Positions 18,079 to 26,637 of a stretch of DNA of 64,000 nucleotides are shown piece by piece. The notes under the pieces are model-generated. The model saw nothing but the letters and a program-made list of their open reading frames with translations, was not told the DNA's origin and did not search any database. Location: assembly GCF_017377795.1 (NCBI RefSeq), contig NZ_JAFRDR010000017.1:1-64000 (forward strand). The letters run 5' to 3'. Position 1 is the stretch's first letter, and every line of letters begins with the position of its first letter. The position numbers and the translations under genes are program-made. The stretch is from Williamsia soli (GTDB taxonomy: Bacteria > Actinomycetota > Actinomycetes > Mycobacteriales > Mycobacteriaceae).

Positions 18079-18152
18079 TCGGGGTGGCGGGATTCGAACC
18101 CACGACCTCTTCGTCCCGAACGAAGCACGCTACCAAGCTGCGCCACACCCCG
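18079..18152 (-). tRNA. tRNA-Pro (anticodon CGG)
   Basis: On the minus strand a full cloverleaf can be folded. The acceptor CGGGGTG pairs with CACCCCG, the discriminator is A, the anticodon stem is CTTCG/CGAAG around TTCGGGA (anticodon CGG), and the T arm has GTTCGAAT. CCA is not encoded. It reads codon CCG. Confidence 0.97.
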
Positions 18153-18218
18153 TGATCTATCAGCCTGGAGAAGCTTACCGCAGTCCGCGAAAGGGATTAA
18201 ATCGCCTGGTCAGAGACC

Positions 18219-19214
18219 TCAATTGGCCTCGGCATTGACCGGTGGCAGCGAGTCTTCGTGGTCGTACTCGGCGTCGCCGTTCTTCACCGGGGTCAAGGTC
18301 AGCAGAGTCGCCTCGGGCCGGCAGCAGAAGCGGGCAGGCGCGTACGGCGAGGTACCGAGTCCGGCGCTCACATGAAGCTTCATGGACGCACCCCATGCGG
18401 ATGGCCCCTTGACCCGCGAGCGGTCGAGCTGGCAGTTCGTCACCAGGGCCCCGAAGAACGGCAGGCACAGCTGGCCTCCGTGGGTATGGCCGGCCATCAC
18501 GAGGTCGTATCCGTCGTCGGCGAACTTGTCGAGAACACGGGGCTCGGGGGAGTGCGTCAGGCCCAGACGCAGATGGGCAAGCGGATTGGGGCGGCCCTCG
18601 ATGGTCTCGTAGCGGTCTCTGCCGATGTGCGGATCGTCGACGCCCGCAGCGGCCACCCGGACCCCGGCGACCTCGAGTTCACGCACCGAATGCGTCGCGT
18701 CGAGCCAGCCTCGTTCGGTGAAGGCCGCCCGCAGGTCCTGCCAGGGAAGTGTCTCACCGTGGGTGCGCTGGTGATTCTTCTTGAAGTACTTGAACGGGTT
18801 CTTCGGTTTCGGTCCGAAGTAGTCGTTGGAGCCGAACACGAACAATCCGGGCACGGCCAACAGACCGCCGAGCGCCTGGACCACCGCGGGTACGGCCTGC
18901 GGATGAGCGAGGTTGTCACCGGTGTTGATGACCAGGTCGGGTTGCAGGCCGGCCAGCTCCTGCACCCAGGCCTGCTTGAGTCGCTGGCCGGGCATCATGT
19001 GCAGGTCGCTGATGTGCAGGACACGCAGCGGGGTGGCGCCGGGTTCGAGAATTGACAGGGTCTGATGCCGCAGCGCAAAGGCGTTGCGTTCCACCAGCGT
19101 TGCGTACGCGATGCCGGCCACACCAGCTGCCGCGACACCGGCTAGTGCATGCGATGGGGTCGGCGCCGCGATCTGCGTCGCGGCCCGAGGAGCGCTTTTC
19201 CGTGCCTGAGCCAT
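18219..19214 (-). CDS. Membrane-anchored metallophosphoesterase
   Basis: 331 residues. N-terminal hydrophobic segment ('ALAGVAAAGVAGIAYATLVE', ~23-42) anchors the enzyme. The calcineurin-type motifs follow in order: 'ISDLHMMPGQ' (DxH), 'INTGDNLAH' (GDxx), 'GSNDYFG' (GNHD variant, His to Asp), 'LGLTHSPEP' and 'MAGHTHGGQL'. It follows the Rv3683 position next to PonA2. Leaderless start: TATTCT (19221-19226 on this strand) lies 6 nt before the ATG. Substrate unknown; a cell-envelope phosphoester or nucleotide is plausible. Confidence 0.88.
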   Translation of the reverse strand: MAQARKSAPRAATQIAAPTPSHALAGVAAAGVAGIAYATLVERNAFALRHQTLSILEPGATPLRVLHISDLHMMPGQRLKQAWVQELAGLQPDLVINTGDNLAHPQAVPAVVQALGGLLAVPGLFVFGSNDYFGPKPKNPFKYFKKNHQRTHGETLPWQDLRAAFTERGWLDATHSVRELEVAGVRVAAAGVDDPHIGRDRYETIEGRPNPLAHLRLGLTHSPEPRVLDKFADDGYDLVMAGHTHGGQLCLPFFGALVTNCQLDRSRVKGPSAWGASMKLHVSAGLGTSPYAPARFCCRPEATLLTLTPVKNGDAEYDHEDSLPPVNAEAN

Positions 19215-19284
19215 TGCAACAGAATACGCTCGCGCCCAATAAACCGGTGCAGAGTAGGCGGCGCACCGGCGTAACTTGAGCTAC

Positions 19285-19755
19285 ATGCCAACAATCAAGG
19301 AGCAGATCCGCGCCGATCTGACGACGTCCATGAAAGCCCGGGACACCGCCGTCACCGGGACCCTGCGGATGATCCTGGCGGCCATCCAGGCCGAAGAGGT
19401 CTCCGGCAAAGAAGCGAAAGAGCTGACTGACAGCGACGTGCTGAAAGTACTTGCCCGCGAGAGCAAGAAGCGCGCCGAGGCTGCAACGGTCTTCGCCGAG
19501 AACGATCGCGAGGAACTGGCGGTCAAAGAGCGCGCCGAAGGCGAGATCATCGCGCGTTATCTGCCCAGCCAGCTGAGCGATGACGAGCTCGACGCGCTCG
19601 TCGACAAGGCCTACAAGGCGGTTGCGGAGCACAACGGCGAGGCGCCGACCATGAAACAGATGGGCCAGATCATGAATCAGGCCACTGCGCTGGCAGCCGG
19701 CGGTGCCGACGGCAAGCGACTCTCGTCAGCAGTCCGCGCCAAGCTCCAGGCGTAG
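19285..19755 (+). CDS. GatB/YqeY-domain protein
   Basis: 156 residues, wholly the YqeY domain: 'IKEQIRADLTTSMKARD', then 'ARESKKRAEAATVFAEN', 'IIARYLPSQLSDDEL' and 'MKQMGQIM'. YqeY resembles the tail of GatB and is suspected of tRNA or amidotransferase-related binding; its role is unproven. ATG 19285 is chosen over TTG 19276 because TAACTT (19272-19277) ends 7 nt upstream, giving a leaderless message. Confidence 0.9.
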   Translation: MPTIKEQIRADLTTSMKARDTAVTGTLRMILAAIQAEEVSGKEAKELTDSDVLKVLARESKKRAEAATVFAENDREELAVKERAEGEIIARYLPSQLSDDELDALVDKAYKAVAEHNGEAPTMKQMGQIMNQATALAAGGADGKRLSSAVRAKLQA

Positions 19756-19762
19756 CCCGGTA

Positions 19763-19815
19763 TTGGTGGGTTGTGGCGAACCCCACCTGGGGAAATGCTC
19801 GCCAGAACCCACCAA
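19763..19815. repeat. 53-nt dispersed palindromic repeat, copy 1
   Basis: A 17-nt arm TTGGTGGGTTGTGGCGA pairs with TCGCCAGAACCCACCAA (one mismatch) around a 19-nt loop containing CTGGGGAAATGC. The same 53-nt element occurs at 60715-60767; both lie just after a plus-strand gene and before a convergent minus-strand gene. The arms and the CTGGGGAAATGC part of the loop are conserved; the variation sits in the first part of the loop. Confidence 0.75.
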
Positions 19816-19822
19816 CATCGGA

Positions 19823-22279
19823 TCAGGGGACGGGGATGACGATCGGCCCGACCCCGGGCACGGTGATCGTCGTCGGGGGTGACGGCGCTCTGGTGCGGGT
19901 CGGCAGCTGGGTCTGACCGGTACTGACATAGATGGTGACCGTGCTGCCGGGGATCGCGGTGTCCTCGGGCGCGGTGAAGACCACCGTGCCTGCGGACTGG
20001 CCGCTGTCGGTGTCGAGCCTGCTGACCTTGAATCCTTCGCCTTCGAGCCGTCGCGTCGCCTCGTCGGCGCTCATGCCTGCGACGCTCGGAACGGCCTTGC
20101 CACCGACGCCATTGACGTAGGTCGGATCATTCGGTGGTAGTGCTGTCGGCCCGAAGTTGTTGGCGATGGGCAGTATTGCGTTGAACCAGGTCCGGGCGGG
20201 TTCGTAACCGCCGTACAGGTTGCCGTACCCACACTGCGTCAACGGGCTCGAGCACAGTTCCGACGGGGTCGGTGAGTCGTTGTAGACGTAGGTGGCGGCG
20301 GCCAGGTTGTTCGTGAAGCCCAGGAACGCCGACGAGCGGTGCGCCTCGGTGGTGCCCGTCTTGCTGGCGAGCGGCAGGCTCCAGCCGGACGAGCTGGCCG
20401 CTCCGGCTGCGGTACCGGCGCCGCGGTCGTCCTGGCTCATCGCGTTGGCGAGGGTATCGGCCAAGCCGGGTTCGACGGCCTTCTCGCACTTCGGCCGCTC
20501 GAACGCGACTTCCTGCACAGCCGGCTTGCCGTCGGGTGCGAGCACCTGGTTGCCGTAACTGTCGCGCTTGGGCTGGGTGATCGACGCGATCGGGTTGGGC
20601 GGGCACCACACGCCGTGCGAGGCGAGTGTGGCCGACACATTCGAGAGTTCGAGCGCGTTGACCGCCGTGGGCCCGAGCGTGAACGACCCCAGGTTGTTCT
20701 GCTTGAAGTAGTCCGCGAGGCTCAGGTCGCCCTCACCGGACGTGCCCGGATTGGTGTACGAGCGGAGGCCGAGTCGAACCGCGATGTCCACGGCCGACGA
20801 CACGCCGACGTCCTGCAGCAACTTCACGAACGCGGTGTTGGGTGACTGCGCCAGGGCGTTCGTCACCGACATCGTCGCCGGATACTTGCCGTCGTTCTTC
20901 ACGCAGTAGGTGTTGGCGGGACAGCCGTTGACGCCACCACTGCTACCCATGCCTTGCGCCTGGAAGGTCGCGGGCACCTGCAAGGACGAACCCGCTCCGA
21001 GGCCCTTCTCCATCGCGGCGGCCACGGTGAAGATCTTGAAGATCGACCCGGCACCGTCACCGACCATGGAGAACGGTTGGGGTTGGACGGTCTGATTGGC
21101 GTTCTGGTCGAGGCCGTAGACGCGGCTGGACGCCATGGACATGATGTCGTGTGATTCGGTGCCCGGTTTGATCACGCTCATCACCGTCGCGACACCCTCG
21201 AGATTGGGATCGGTGATGTCCTGGACGCCGGTGACCGTCGAGCGCTGCACGGAAGGATCGAGGGTGGTGCGGATGGTGTACCCGCCGCGGGCGATGGTGT
21301 CGCGGCTCAGCCCGTTCTCGGCCAGGAACTGCAGCGCGTAGTCACAGAAGAACCCGGCGTCGTTGGCGGAGATGCAGCCGTTGGACAGCGAGCCGGGAGA
21401 TGGGAGCACGCCGAGCGGGGTGTCCACCGCGGCCCGATACTCCGCGGCGCGATTGGGGAAGTTCGCGATCATGGTCTCGAGCACCAGGTTGCGGCGCTCG
21501 GTCACACCCTCGGGATTCGTGTACGGGTCGAGTGCCGAACTCGACTGCACCATGCCGGCGAGCATTGCCGACTCCGGGATGGTCAGTTCTTTGGCCGACT
21601 TGTTGAAGTAGGTCCGCGCCGCCGCCTCGATGCCGTACGCGCCGTTTCCGAACGGCACCACATTGAGGTAGCGGGTGACGATCTCCTTCTTCGCTTCTTG
21701 TTTGGCCTGCTCGTCGGAGAGGTTCTTGTCCCGCTTGGCCTGTTCGGTCAGGGTGTCCTCGAGCGTGAGCGCCATCCGGACTTCTTTGAGCTTGCGCGCG
21801 GGAGTGGTCTCGGTGGCGGCGCGGCGATCGGCGTCGGTGCGGGCCAGGACGAGCAGCTGGTAGTTCTTCACATACTGCTGGTCGATGGTCGAGGCGCCCT
21901 GCTGGACTTCACCGGATGACGAGTTCTTCAGGAAGGCGCGAATCGTGCCTTTCCAGTCGACGCCGTCGTGGTCGAGGAACCGTTTGTCCTCGATGGAGAT
22001 GATCGCCCGGATCATCTCCGGAGAGATGTCGTTGTAGCCGACCTGCGTGCGCCGCTGGTCGTAGAGGAACGCGATGGGCTTCCCGTTGACGTCCGTCATG
22101 GTCGTCACCTCGGGGACGGTGCCCTCGAGCAGCTCGGAGGAGACGTTCTGCACGGTGTCGGCGGCGCGGTTGGAGACCAGCCCCAATCCTCCGGCGACCG
22201 GGAACAGCAATCCTGCGACCAGCACACCGGCGAGAATGCAGCAGCCGGCGAGCATGGACAGCGATTTCGACTTTGGCAC
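19823..22279 (-). CDS. ponA2: Bifunctional penicillin-binding protein with PASTA domain (PonA2-like)
   Basis: About 818 residues from GTG 22279. The frame stays open to 22441, but the extra residues look unlike a PBP, and PonA2 proteins begin just before the membrane helix. In order: TM ('LAGCCILAGVLVAGLLFPVA'), the transglycosylase domain with E97 in 'IEDKRFLDHDG', the transpeptidase with S412 in 'GSIFKIF', 'SPNTAF' and 'SKTGTTE' (K640), and a single C-terminal PASTA domain. It polymerises and cross-links peptidoglycan outside the membrane. It is divergent from whiB4, as in M. tuberculosis. Confidence 0.93.
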   Translation of the reverse strand: MPKSKSLSMLAGCCILAGVLVAGLLFPVAGGLGLVSNRAADTVQNVSSELLEGTVPEVTTMTDVNGKPIAFLYDQRRTQVGYNDISPEMIRAIISIEDKRFLDHDGVDWKGTIRAFLKNSSSGEVQQGASTIDQQYVKNYQLLVLARTDADRRAATETTPARKLKEVRMALTLEDTLTEQAKRDKNLSDEQAKQEAKKEIVTRYLNVVPFGNGAYGIEAAARTYFNKSAKELTIPESAMLAGMVQSSSALDPYTNPEGVTERRNLVLETMIANFPNRAAEYRAAVDTPLGVLPSPGSLSNGCISANDAGFFCDYALQFLAENGLSRDTIARGGYTIRTTLDPSVQRSTVTGVQDITDPNLEGVATVMSVIKPGTESHDIMSMASSRVYGLDQNANQTVQPQPFSMVGDGAGSIFKIFTVAAAMEKGLGAGSSLQVPATFQAQGMGSSGGVNGCPANTYCVKNDGKYPATMSVTNALAQSPNTAFVKLLQDVGVSSAVDIAVRLGLRSYTNPGTSGEGDLSLADYFKQNNLGSFTLGPTAVNALELSNVSATLASHGVWCPPNPIASITQPKRDSYGNQVLAPDGKPAVQEVAFERPKCEKAVEPGLADTLANAMSQDDRGAGTAAGAASSSGWSLPLASKTGTTEAHRSSAFLGFTNNLAAATYVYNDSPTPSELCSSPLTQCGYGNLYGGYEPARTWFNAILPIANNFGPTALPPNDPTYVNGVGGKAVPSVAGMSADEATRRLEGEGFKVSRLDTDSGQSAGTVVFTAPEDTAIPGSTVTIYVSTGQTQLPTRTRAPSPPTTITVPGVGPIVIPVP

Positions 22280-22427
22280 GCCCGCAAGGATACGTGCCTG
22301 ATGCAACTCCGCCGCGTATCGAGTTGCTCGCGTGATCAGTTTGATGTGGGGGTTTGCACGTAAGTGCCACTTTTTTCGTTTCAGGTCTTGACGATGGCTA
22401 ACCGGGGTCCATAGATTGGGTTCTACT

Positions 22428-22451
22428 CGAATGTGACTCACGTAACATTCG
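22428..22451. promoter_or_regulatory. Palindrome / Crp-like site between ponA2 and whiB4
   Basis: CGAATGT (22428-22434) and ACATTCG (22445-22451) form a perfect 7-bp inverted repeat. Inside it TGTGACTCACGTAACA (22432-22447) matches TGTGA-N6-TCACA with one mismatch. It lies 53 nt before the whiB4 start and 149 nt before the ponA2 start, so it could control either or both. Confidence 0.55.
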
Positions 22452-22503
22452 GCCTCAAATGTGGCGGCAGACGTCAGTATTGTGCTTCAGACAGGGGATC
22501 GTA

Positions 22504-22821
22504 ATGGCAAAAGCGGCAGCTGCGACCGTAGAAAACGAAGCAAGACTGGCATGGGTGGCCAGGGCCCGATGCCGGGAAGTAGATCCGGACCAGCTGTTCG
22601 TGCGGGGGGCAGCGCAGCGTAAGGCGGCAACGATCTGTCGGCATTGCCCTGTTCAGCTCGAATGCGGCGCGGATGCCCTCGACAATCGTGTCGAGTTCGG
22701 AGTCTGGGGAGGGATGACCGAACGCCAGCGTCGGGCGCTGCTGCGCCAGCATCCGGAGGTCACCTCGTGGAGTGACTTCTTCGAGACCCAGCGTCGTCGG
22801 CAGACCATCAGCGTCGGCTGA
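22504..22821 (+). CDS. whiB4: WhiB4-type iron-sulfur redox regulator
   Basis: 105 residues from ATG 22504 (AGGGGATCG in front). Cluster cysteines are C23, C45, C48 and C54 ('ICRHCPVQLEC'), then 'FGVWGGMTERQRRALLRQHP'. The long C-terminal helix 'SWSDFFETQRRRQ' and the divergent position next to a PonA2-type PBP match M. tuberculosis WhiB4 (Rv3681c), which responds to O2/NO, condenses DNA and influences beta-lactam tolerance. The gene ends at a strong hairpin shared with the ArsA genes. Confidence 0.9.
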   Translation: MAKAAAATVENEARLAWVARARCREVDPDQLFVRGAAQRKAATICRHCPVQLECGADALDNRVEFGVWGGMTERQRRALLRQHPEVTSWSDFFETQRRRQTISVG

Positions 22822-22830
22822 GACAACAGA

Positions 22831-22872
22831 CGAAAGAACCGCCCTCCGATCTCTCGGGGGGCGGTTCTTTCG
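22831..22872. terminator. Bidirectional terminator between whiB4 and the ArsA-like genes
   Basis: An 18-bp stem (CGAAAGAACCGCCC arm 22831-22844 extended by four pairs, closing at 22872) with a 6-nt loop. The outer arm gives GGTTCTTTCG on the plus strand and the same on the minus strand, so it can stop both convergent units. Confidence 0.85.
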
Positions 22873-22891
22873 TGTTCTGGGGTGTCGGGGT

Positions 22892-23986
22892 TCAGCCCTT
22901 GCTGGTGATCTGTTCGGCCACTGCGCGCAGGGCCGTCATGTCAGCCACCTCGAACGGCAGGGACGGGACCCCGACGATCGGGACCGTCGGGTGCGACGAG
23001 GTGAAGCTCTGCAGCAGGTGCAGCTCACGCTTGCCGGTGGTTGCGCGCTCGGAATGGATCGTGAGCACGGCCTTCGTCAGCGGATCGTCGACCGCATTGG
23101 CGGCTGCTTCGGCGGCACTGCCGCTGATGGACGTCAGATTCGGATGCGTTCGGTTCAGGATCAGCCCCGCGAGCGGCATCTTCTCCTCCGAGAGCCGGTC
23201 GACGAAGAACGCCGCCTCACGCAGCGCGTCGGGTTCGGCCGCTGATACGACGGCGAACTGGGTGCCCGGCTGCTTCAGCAACAGATAGGTCTTGTTCGCT
23301 CGTTCGCGGAAGCTGCCGAACATCGAATCCAGAGACTGCACGAAGACGGATACGTCGCGCAGCGTCTCGCCGCCGATGATCGTCGAGATGCCCTTCATGG
23401 CCAGCCCGACGACGCCCGTGACGACCCGGCCCACGCCGCGGCCGCCTCCGACCAGCATCTTCATGAGCCGGCCCTCGAGGAACGACCCGAGTCGCTGGGG
23501 TGCGTCGAGGAAGTCGAGTGCATTGCGCGACGGTGGGGTGTCCACCACCACCAGATCCCAATCGTCCTGCGCCAGAAGCTGTCCCAGCTTCTCCATTGCC
23601 ATGTACTCCTGTGTGCCGGAGAACGAGCTGGCGACCGTCTGATAGAAGGAGTTGTTCATGATGGCCTCGGCCCGATCGGGCGGGGAGTACTGCGTGACCA
23701 TCTCGTCGAAGGTGCGTCGCATGTCGAGCATCATGGCGTCGAGGGTGCCGTCGCCGTCGATCTTCACCGGCTGCGGACTGTTCGTCAGTTCGCTCATCCC
23801 GAGTGACTGTGCGAGCCGTTTGGCGGGGTCGATGGTCAGCACGACGACCTTACGGCCCCGCTCCGCTGCATAGACTGCCATCGCGGCAGCCGTGGTGGTC
23901 TTACCGACTCCGCCAGCGCCACAACAGATCACAACCTTGGTGCCCTTGTCGGCAAGAATCTTGCCCATTTTGAGATCGATGGGCAT
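22892..23986 (-). CDS. ArsA/GET3-like ATPase, second of a pair
   Basis: 364 residues. Deviant P-loop '[20 protein letters not shown]', switch region '[15 protein letters not shown]', and 'LNRTHPNL'. A homologue of Rv3680. Together with the gene encoded upstream it forms the actinobacterial two-subunit GET3-like ATPase, reported to be important for metabolic stress survival in mycobacteria. Its ATG overlaps the stop of the upstream partner by one base (TGATG), indicating a stoichiometric complex. Cytosolic. Confidence 0.92.
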   Translation of the reverse strand: MPIDLKMGKILADKGTKVVICCGAGGVGKTTTAAAMAVYAAERGRKVVVLTIDPAKRLAQSLGMSELTNSPQPVKIDGDGTLDAMMLDMRRTFDEMVTQYSPPDRAEAIMNNSFYQTVASSFSGTQEYMAMEKLGQLLAQDDWDLVVVDTPPSRNALDFLDAPQRLGSFLEGRLMKMLVGGGRGVGRVVTGVVGLAMKGISTIIGGETLRDVSVFVQSLDSMFGSFRERANKTYLLLKQPGTQFAVVSAAEPDALREAAFFVDRLSEEKMPLAGLILNRTHPNLTSISGSAAEAAANAVDDPLTKAVLTIHSERATTGKRELHLLQSFTSSHPTVPIVGVPSLPFEVADMTALRAVAEQITSKG

Positions 23987-25059
23987 CAGGCACCAGCCTT
24001 CTGGAGGGTCTCCGAGAGTTCATAGAGTCCGCCGAGATCGACGCCGTCGTCGAAGTTGGGCAGCACCAGCTTGTCCTTGTGCATCGAGTCCAGGTCGGCT
24101 CCCGCCTCGACCTGCGCCTGCACCCGGCTTGCATGCTCGATGGTCTCGGTGAGCAACCCCTCGAAATCGGCTTCGGTGATGGTCAGCCCCGAGGTGTCGA
24201 GGTGGCGTCGTAGCTCTGCGGCGTCGATGACCCCGTTGGCGATGTCGGCGATCGAATCGGCAGGCAGATGCTGCGGCGAGACGCGGTTGATGATGAGTGA
24301 GCCGATGGTCAGGTCCTTGCTCTCCAACTCCGCCACCGCCTCGATGGTCTCCTGGATCGGCATCGCCTCGAGCAGGGTCACCAGATGGACGACCGTGTCG
24401 GGTGAGTGGAGCAGCTTGACGACGCCATCACTCTGATTGCGCAGCGGACCGGTCTTGGTCAGATCCGCCATGGCCTTGGTGACATCGAGGAAGTTGCCGA
24501 TCCGCCCGGTCGGTGGTGCGTCGACGACAACCGCGTCGTAGACCCGCTTGCCCTTCTTGTCGACGCGTACCACGGTCTCCTTGATCTTCCCCGTCACCAG
24601 AACGTCGCGAAGCCCCGGCGCGACGGTCGTGACGAAGTCGATCGCACCGATACGGCGCATGGCCCGGCCGGCGAATCCGAGGTTGTAGAACATGTCGAGG
24701 TACTCCAGCAGGGCGTGCTCGATATCGATGGCGAGCGCCGACACCTGACCGCCACCCTCGGCCGTGGCCACCTTGGTCTCTGTCGGGGCCAGCGGGGGGA
24801 CGTCGAAGATCTGGGCGATGCCCTGGCGACCTTCGCACTCGACGAGAAGGACTTTCTTCCCGTCGGCGGCGAGCGCAAGCGCCAGCGCAGCAGCGACCGT
24901 GGTTTTCCCGGTCCCACCCTTGCCGGACACGAAATGCAAACGTGCTTTTTTGGCCGCGTCGGGCCAGGTATAGCCCGGAGGCTCGTCTTGGGTCACACCG
25001 CTCACCATATCCACCGGATTCGACCTGTAGACCTCAGACGGCATTGTTGCTTCGGTCAC
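23986..25059 (-). CDS. ArsA/GET3-like ATPase, first of a pair
   Basis: 357 residues from GTG 25059; ATG 25044 is an alternative start. P-loop '[20 protein letters not shown]' with the signature lysine, '[15 protein letters not shown]', and '[10 protein letters not shown]'. A homologue of Rv3679. The pair differs in that this member keeps the KGGxGKT lysine, whereas the partner has CGAGGVGKT, so heterodimerisation with shared sites is likely. Divergent from the small DUF4177-type gene. Confidence 0.92.
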   Translation of the reverse strand: MTEATMPSEVYRSNPVDMVSGVTQDEPPGYTWPDAAKKARLHFVSGKGGTGKTTVAAALALALAADGKKVLLVECEGRQGIAQIFDVPPLAPTETKVATAEGGGQVSALAIDIEHALLEYLDMFYNLGFAGRAMRRIGAIDFVTTVAPGLRDVLVTGKIKETVVRVDKKGKRVYDAVVVDAPPTGRIGNFLDVTKAMADLTKTGPLRNQSDGVVKLLHSPDTVVHLVTLLEAMPIQETIEAVAELESKDLTIGSLIINRVSPQHLPADSIADIANGVIDAAELRRHLDTSGLTITEADFEGLLTETIEHASRVQAQVEAGADLDSMHKDKLVLPNFDDGVDLGGLYELSETLQKAGA

Positions 25060-25096
25060 CTCTGGCGTGCGGATACGTAGCGGTTAGGCTACTGAC

Positions 25097-25261
25097 ATGA
25101 GTGAGACAACCGCTTGGGAGTACGTCACCGTTCCGCTGCTTACGCACGCCACCAAACAGATCCTCGATCAGTGGGGTGCCGACGGCTGGGAGCTGGTGAG
25201 TGTGCTTCCGGGCCCCACCGGCGAACAGCACGTCGCCTACCTCAAACGCGCAAAGGGCTGA
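25097..25261 (+). CDS. Small DUF4177-like protein (Rv3678A-type)
   Basis: 54 residues reading MSETTAWEYVTVPLLTHATK and onward, with 'WGADGWELVSVLPG' and a closing 'AYLKRAKG'. The 'WEYVTVPL...GW ELV' arrangement is the compact beta-sheet DUF4177 pattern. A -10-like TAGGCT (25085-25090) ends 6 nt before the ATG, giving a leaderless start. It lies 7 nt before ridA and is surely co-transcribed. Function unknown. Confidence 0.85.
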   Translation: MSETTAWEYVTVPLLTHATKQILDQWGADGWELVSVLPGPTGEQHVAYLKRAKG

Positions 25262-25268
25262 TCGAACC

Positions 25269-25733
25269 ATGACGTGGTCGGAGCGACTGACCGAACTGAA
25301 CATCGTGCTCCCCAAGGTGGTGGCACCGCTGGCGTCGTATGTGCCGGCTGTGCAGACCGGCAATCTGGTCTACACCTCGGGACAGCTGCCGATCCTCGGT
25401 GGCGAGCTGACCGTGCACGGCAAGGTGTCCGAGGGCGCTGAAGGTGTGGTCCGTCCTGACGAGGCCACCGAGGCGGCCCGGATCGCCGCCCTCAACGCGC
25501 TGGCCGCGATCGACGGACTGGTCGGGATCGACTCGGTCAAGCGCATCGTCAAGGTCGTCGGCTACGTGGCGTCGGCTCCGGGTTTCACCGGGCAGCCGCA
25601 GGTCATCAACGGTGCGTCGAACCTGCTGGGTGAGATCTTCGGTGAAGCAGGCAACCATGCCAGGGCTGCCGTCGGCGTCGCCGAACTGCCGCTGGGTGCA
25701 CCGGTCGAGGTCGAATTGATCGTCGAGGTCTAG
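25269..25733 (+). CDS. RidA/YjgF-family protein
   Basis: 154 residues from ATG 25269. RidA trimers deaminate reactive enamine/imine intermediates. Visible are '[15 protein letters not shown]', '[15 protein letters not shown]' and '[10 protein letters not shown]'-like 'VINGASNLL', ending '[12 protein letters not shown]'. The position matches Rv3678c. This subfamily (YjgF C-terminal clade) often lacks the arginine needed for imine deaminase activity; I do not see the canonical 'R' of 'CR..A' here, so activity is uncertain. Confidence 0.9.
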   Translation: MTWSERLTELNIVLPKVVAPLASYVPAVQTGNLVYTSGQLPILGGELTVHGKVSEGAEGVVRPDEATEAARIAALNALAAIDGLVGIDSVKRIVKVVGYVASAPGFTGQPQVINGASNLLGEIFGEAGNHARAAVGVAELPLGAPVEVELIVEV

Positions 25734-25748
25734 ACCCGACGTTCCTCC

Positions 25749-25808
25749 CCCACCCGTTTTCGCGCGACCCACCGGAAATTGCCGGTGGGGGACGCAAAAA
25801 CGGGTGGG
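25749..25808. terminator. Nested hairpin between ridA and hypB
   Basis: The outer arm CCCACCCGTTTT (25749-25760) pairs with AAAACGGGTGGG (25797-25808). The inner arm CCCACCGG (25768-25775) pairs with CCGGTGGG (25782-25789) around AAATTG. The A/T pairs inside the outer arm give T-rich exits in both directions, fitting a bidirectional terminator of convergent genes. Confidence 0.75.
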
Positions 25809-25811
25809 TGG

Positions 25812-26576
25812 TCAGCGGGTGAGGAGCCCGCTGAGCCAGCGGTACCACTGGTCGAGTCCCTCACCGGTCTTGGCGCTGACCGGGATCACCCGCGCCGCCG
25901 GGTTGGTCTGGGCGATGTTGTCGAGGAAATCCTGCATCTCCACGTCCAGGTGGGGGAGTAGGTCGATCTTGTTGAGCAGCACCACATGCACCCGGCCGAA
26001 CATCAGCGGGTACTTCAGCGGTTTGTCCTCGCCCTCGGTCACCGAGTAAACCATCACCCGGGCGTGTTCTCCCACATCGAACTCCGCTGGACACACCAGG
26101 TTTCCGACGTTCTCGATGATCACCAGGTCGAGCTCGGACAGCTCGAGATCCTGCAGGGCCCGGTTGACCATCGGCGCATCGAGGTGGCACTCGCCGCCGA
26201 AACCCTGATCGGTGTTGATCAGAGAGACCTGAGCGCCCTTGTCGGCCAATCGAACCGCATCGAGGTCGGTGGCGATGTCGCCTTCGATGACCCCGACGCG
26301 TACCGAATCCCGCAACGCGTCGAGGGTCTTCGAGAGGATCGCCGTCTTCCCGGACCCGGGCGAACTCATCAGATTCACCGCCTGCACCCCCGCACCCGCG
26401 AATGCGGTGCGGTTGAGGTCGGCGCGGACATCGTTCTCGGTGAAGATGGCTTCGAGTACATCGGCCCGCTCGGCGCCGGTGTCGTAACCGCTGTGGTCAC
26501 CGTGATCGTGGGTGTGACCGTGTGTGGACCCATCGGCGTGGGTGTGCGGCTCGTCGTGACGATGGAATCGGCCCAT
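25812..26576 (-). CDS. hypB: Hydrogenase nickel incorporation GTPase HypB
   Basis: 254 residues. Nine histidines lie within residues 5-28 ('HTHADGSTHGHTHDHGDH'), a nickel-storage tail. The P-loop is GSGKT (74-78), 'GGECHLDAPM' carries the metal-site Cys-His, 'IENVGNLVCPAEFD' the switch, 'LLNKIDLL' the guanine specificity motif. HypB loads nickel into [NiFe] hydrogenases (UreG is the urease relative, but 'ECHLDA' and the His tail favour HypB). No other hyp or hydrogenase gene is in the window. It stands inside an insertion in the otherwise mycobacterial gene order. The -10-like TACCAT ends 5 nt before the ATG. Confidence 0.92.
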   Translation of the reverse strand: MGRFHRHDEPHTHADGSTHGHTHDHGDHSGYDTGAERADVLEAIFTENDVRADLNRTAFAGAGVQAVNLMSSPGSGKTAILSKTLDALRDSVRVGVIEGDIATDLDAVRLADKGAQVSLINTDQGFGGECHLDAPMVNRALQDLELSELDLVIIENVGNLVCPAEFDVGEHARVMVYSVTEGEDKPLKYPLMFGRVHVVLLNKIDLLPHLDVEMQDFLDNIAQTNPAARVIPVSAKTGEGLDQWYRWLSGLLTR

Positions 26577-26637
26577 ACCGAATGGTAAGCACTGTGTGCC
26601 TATGGTGGACCGGGATGAACATTCGAGGAGGAGCCGT

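Noticed and set aside
22280-22441. N-terminal extension of the PBP to 22441
   Set aside because: It would run through the divergent promoter region and the Crp-like palindrome; PonA2 proteins begin just before the TM helix.
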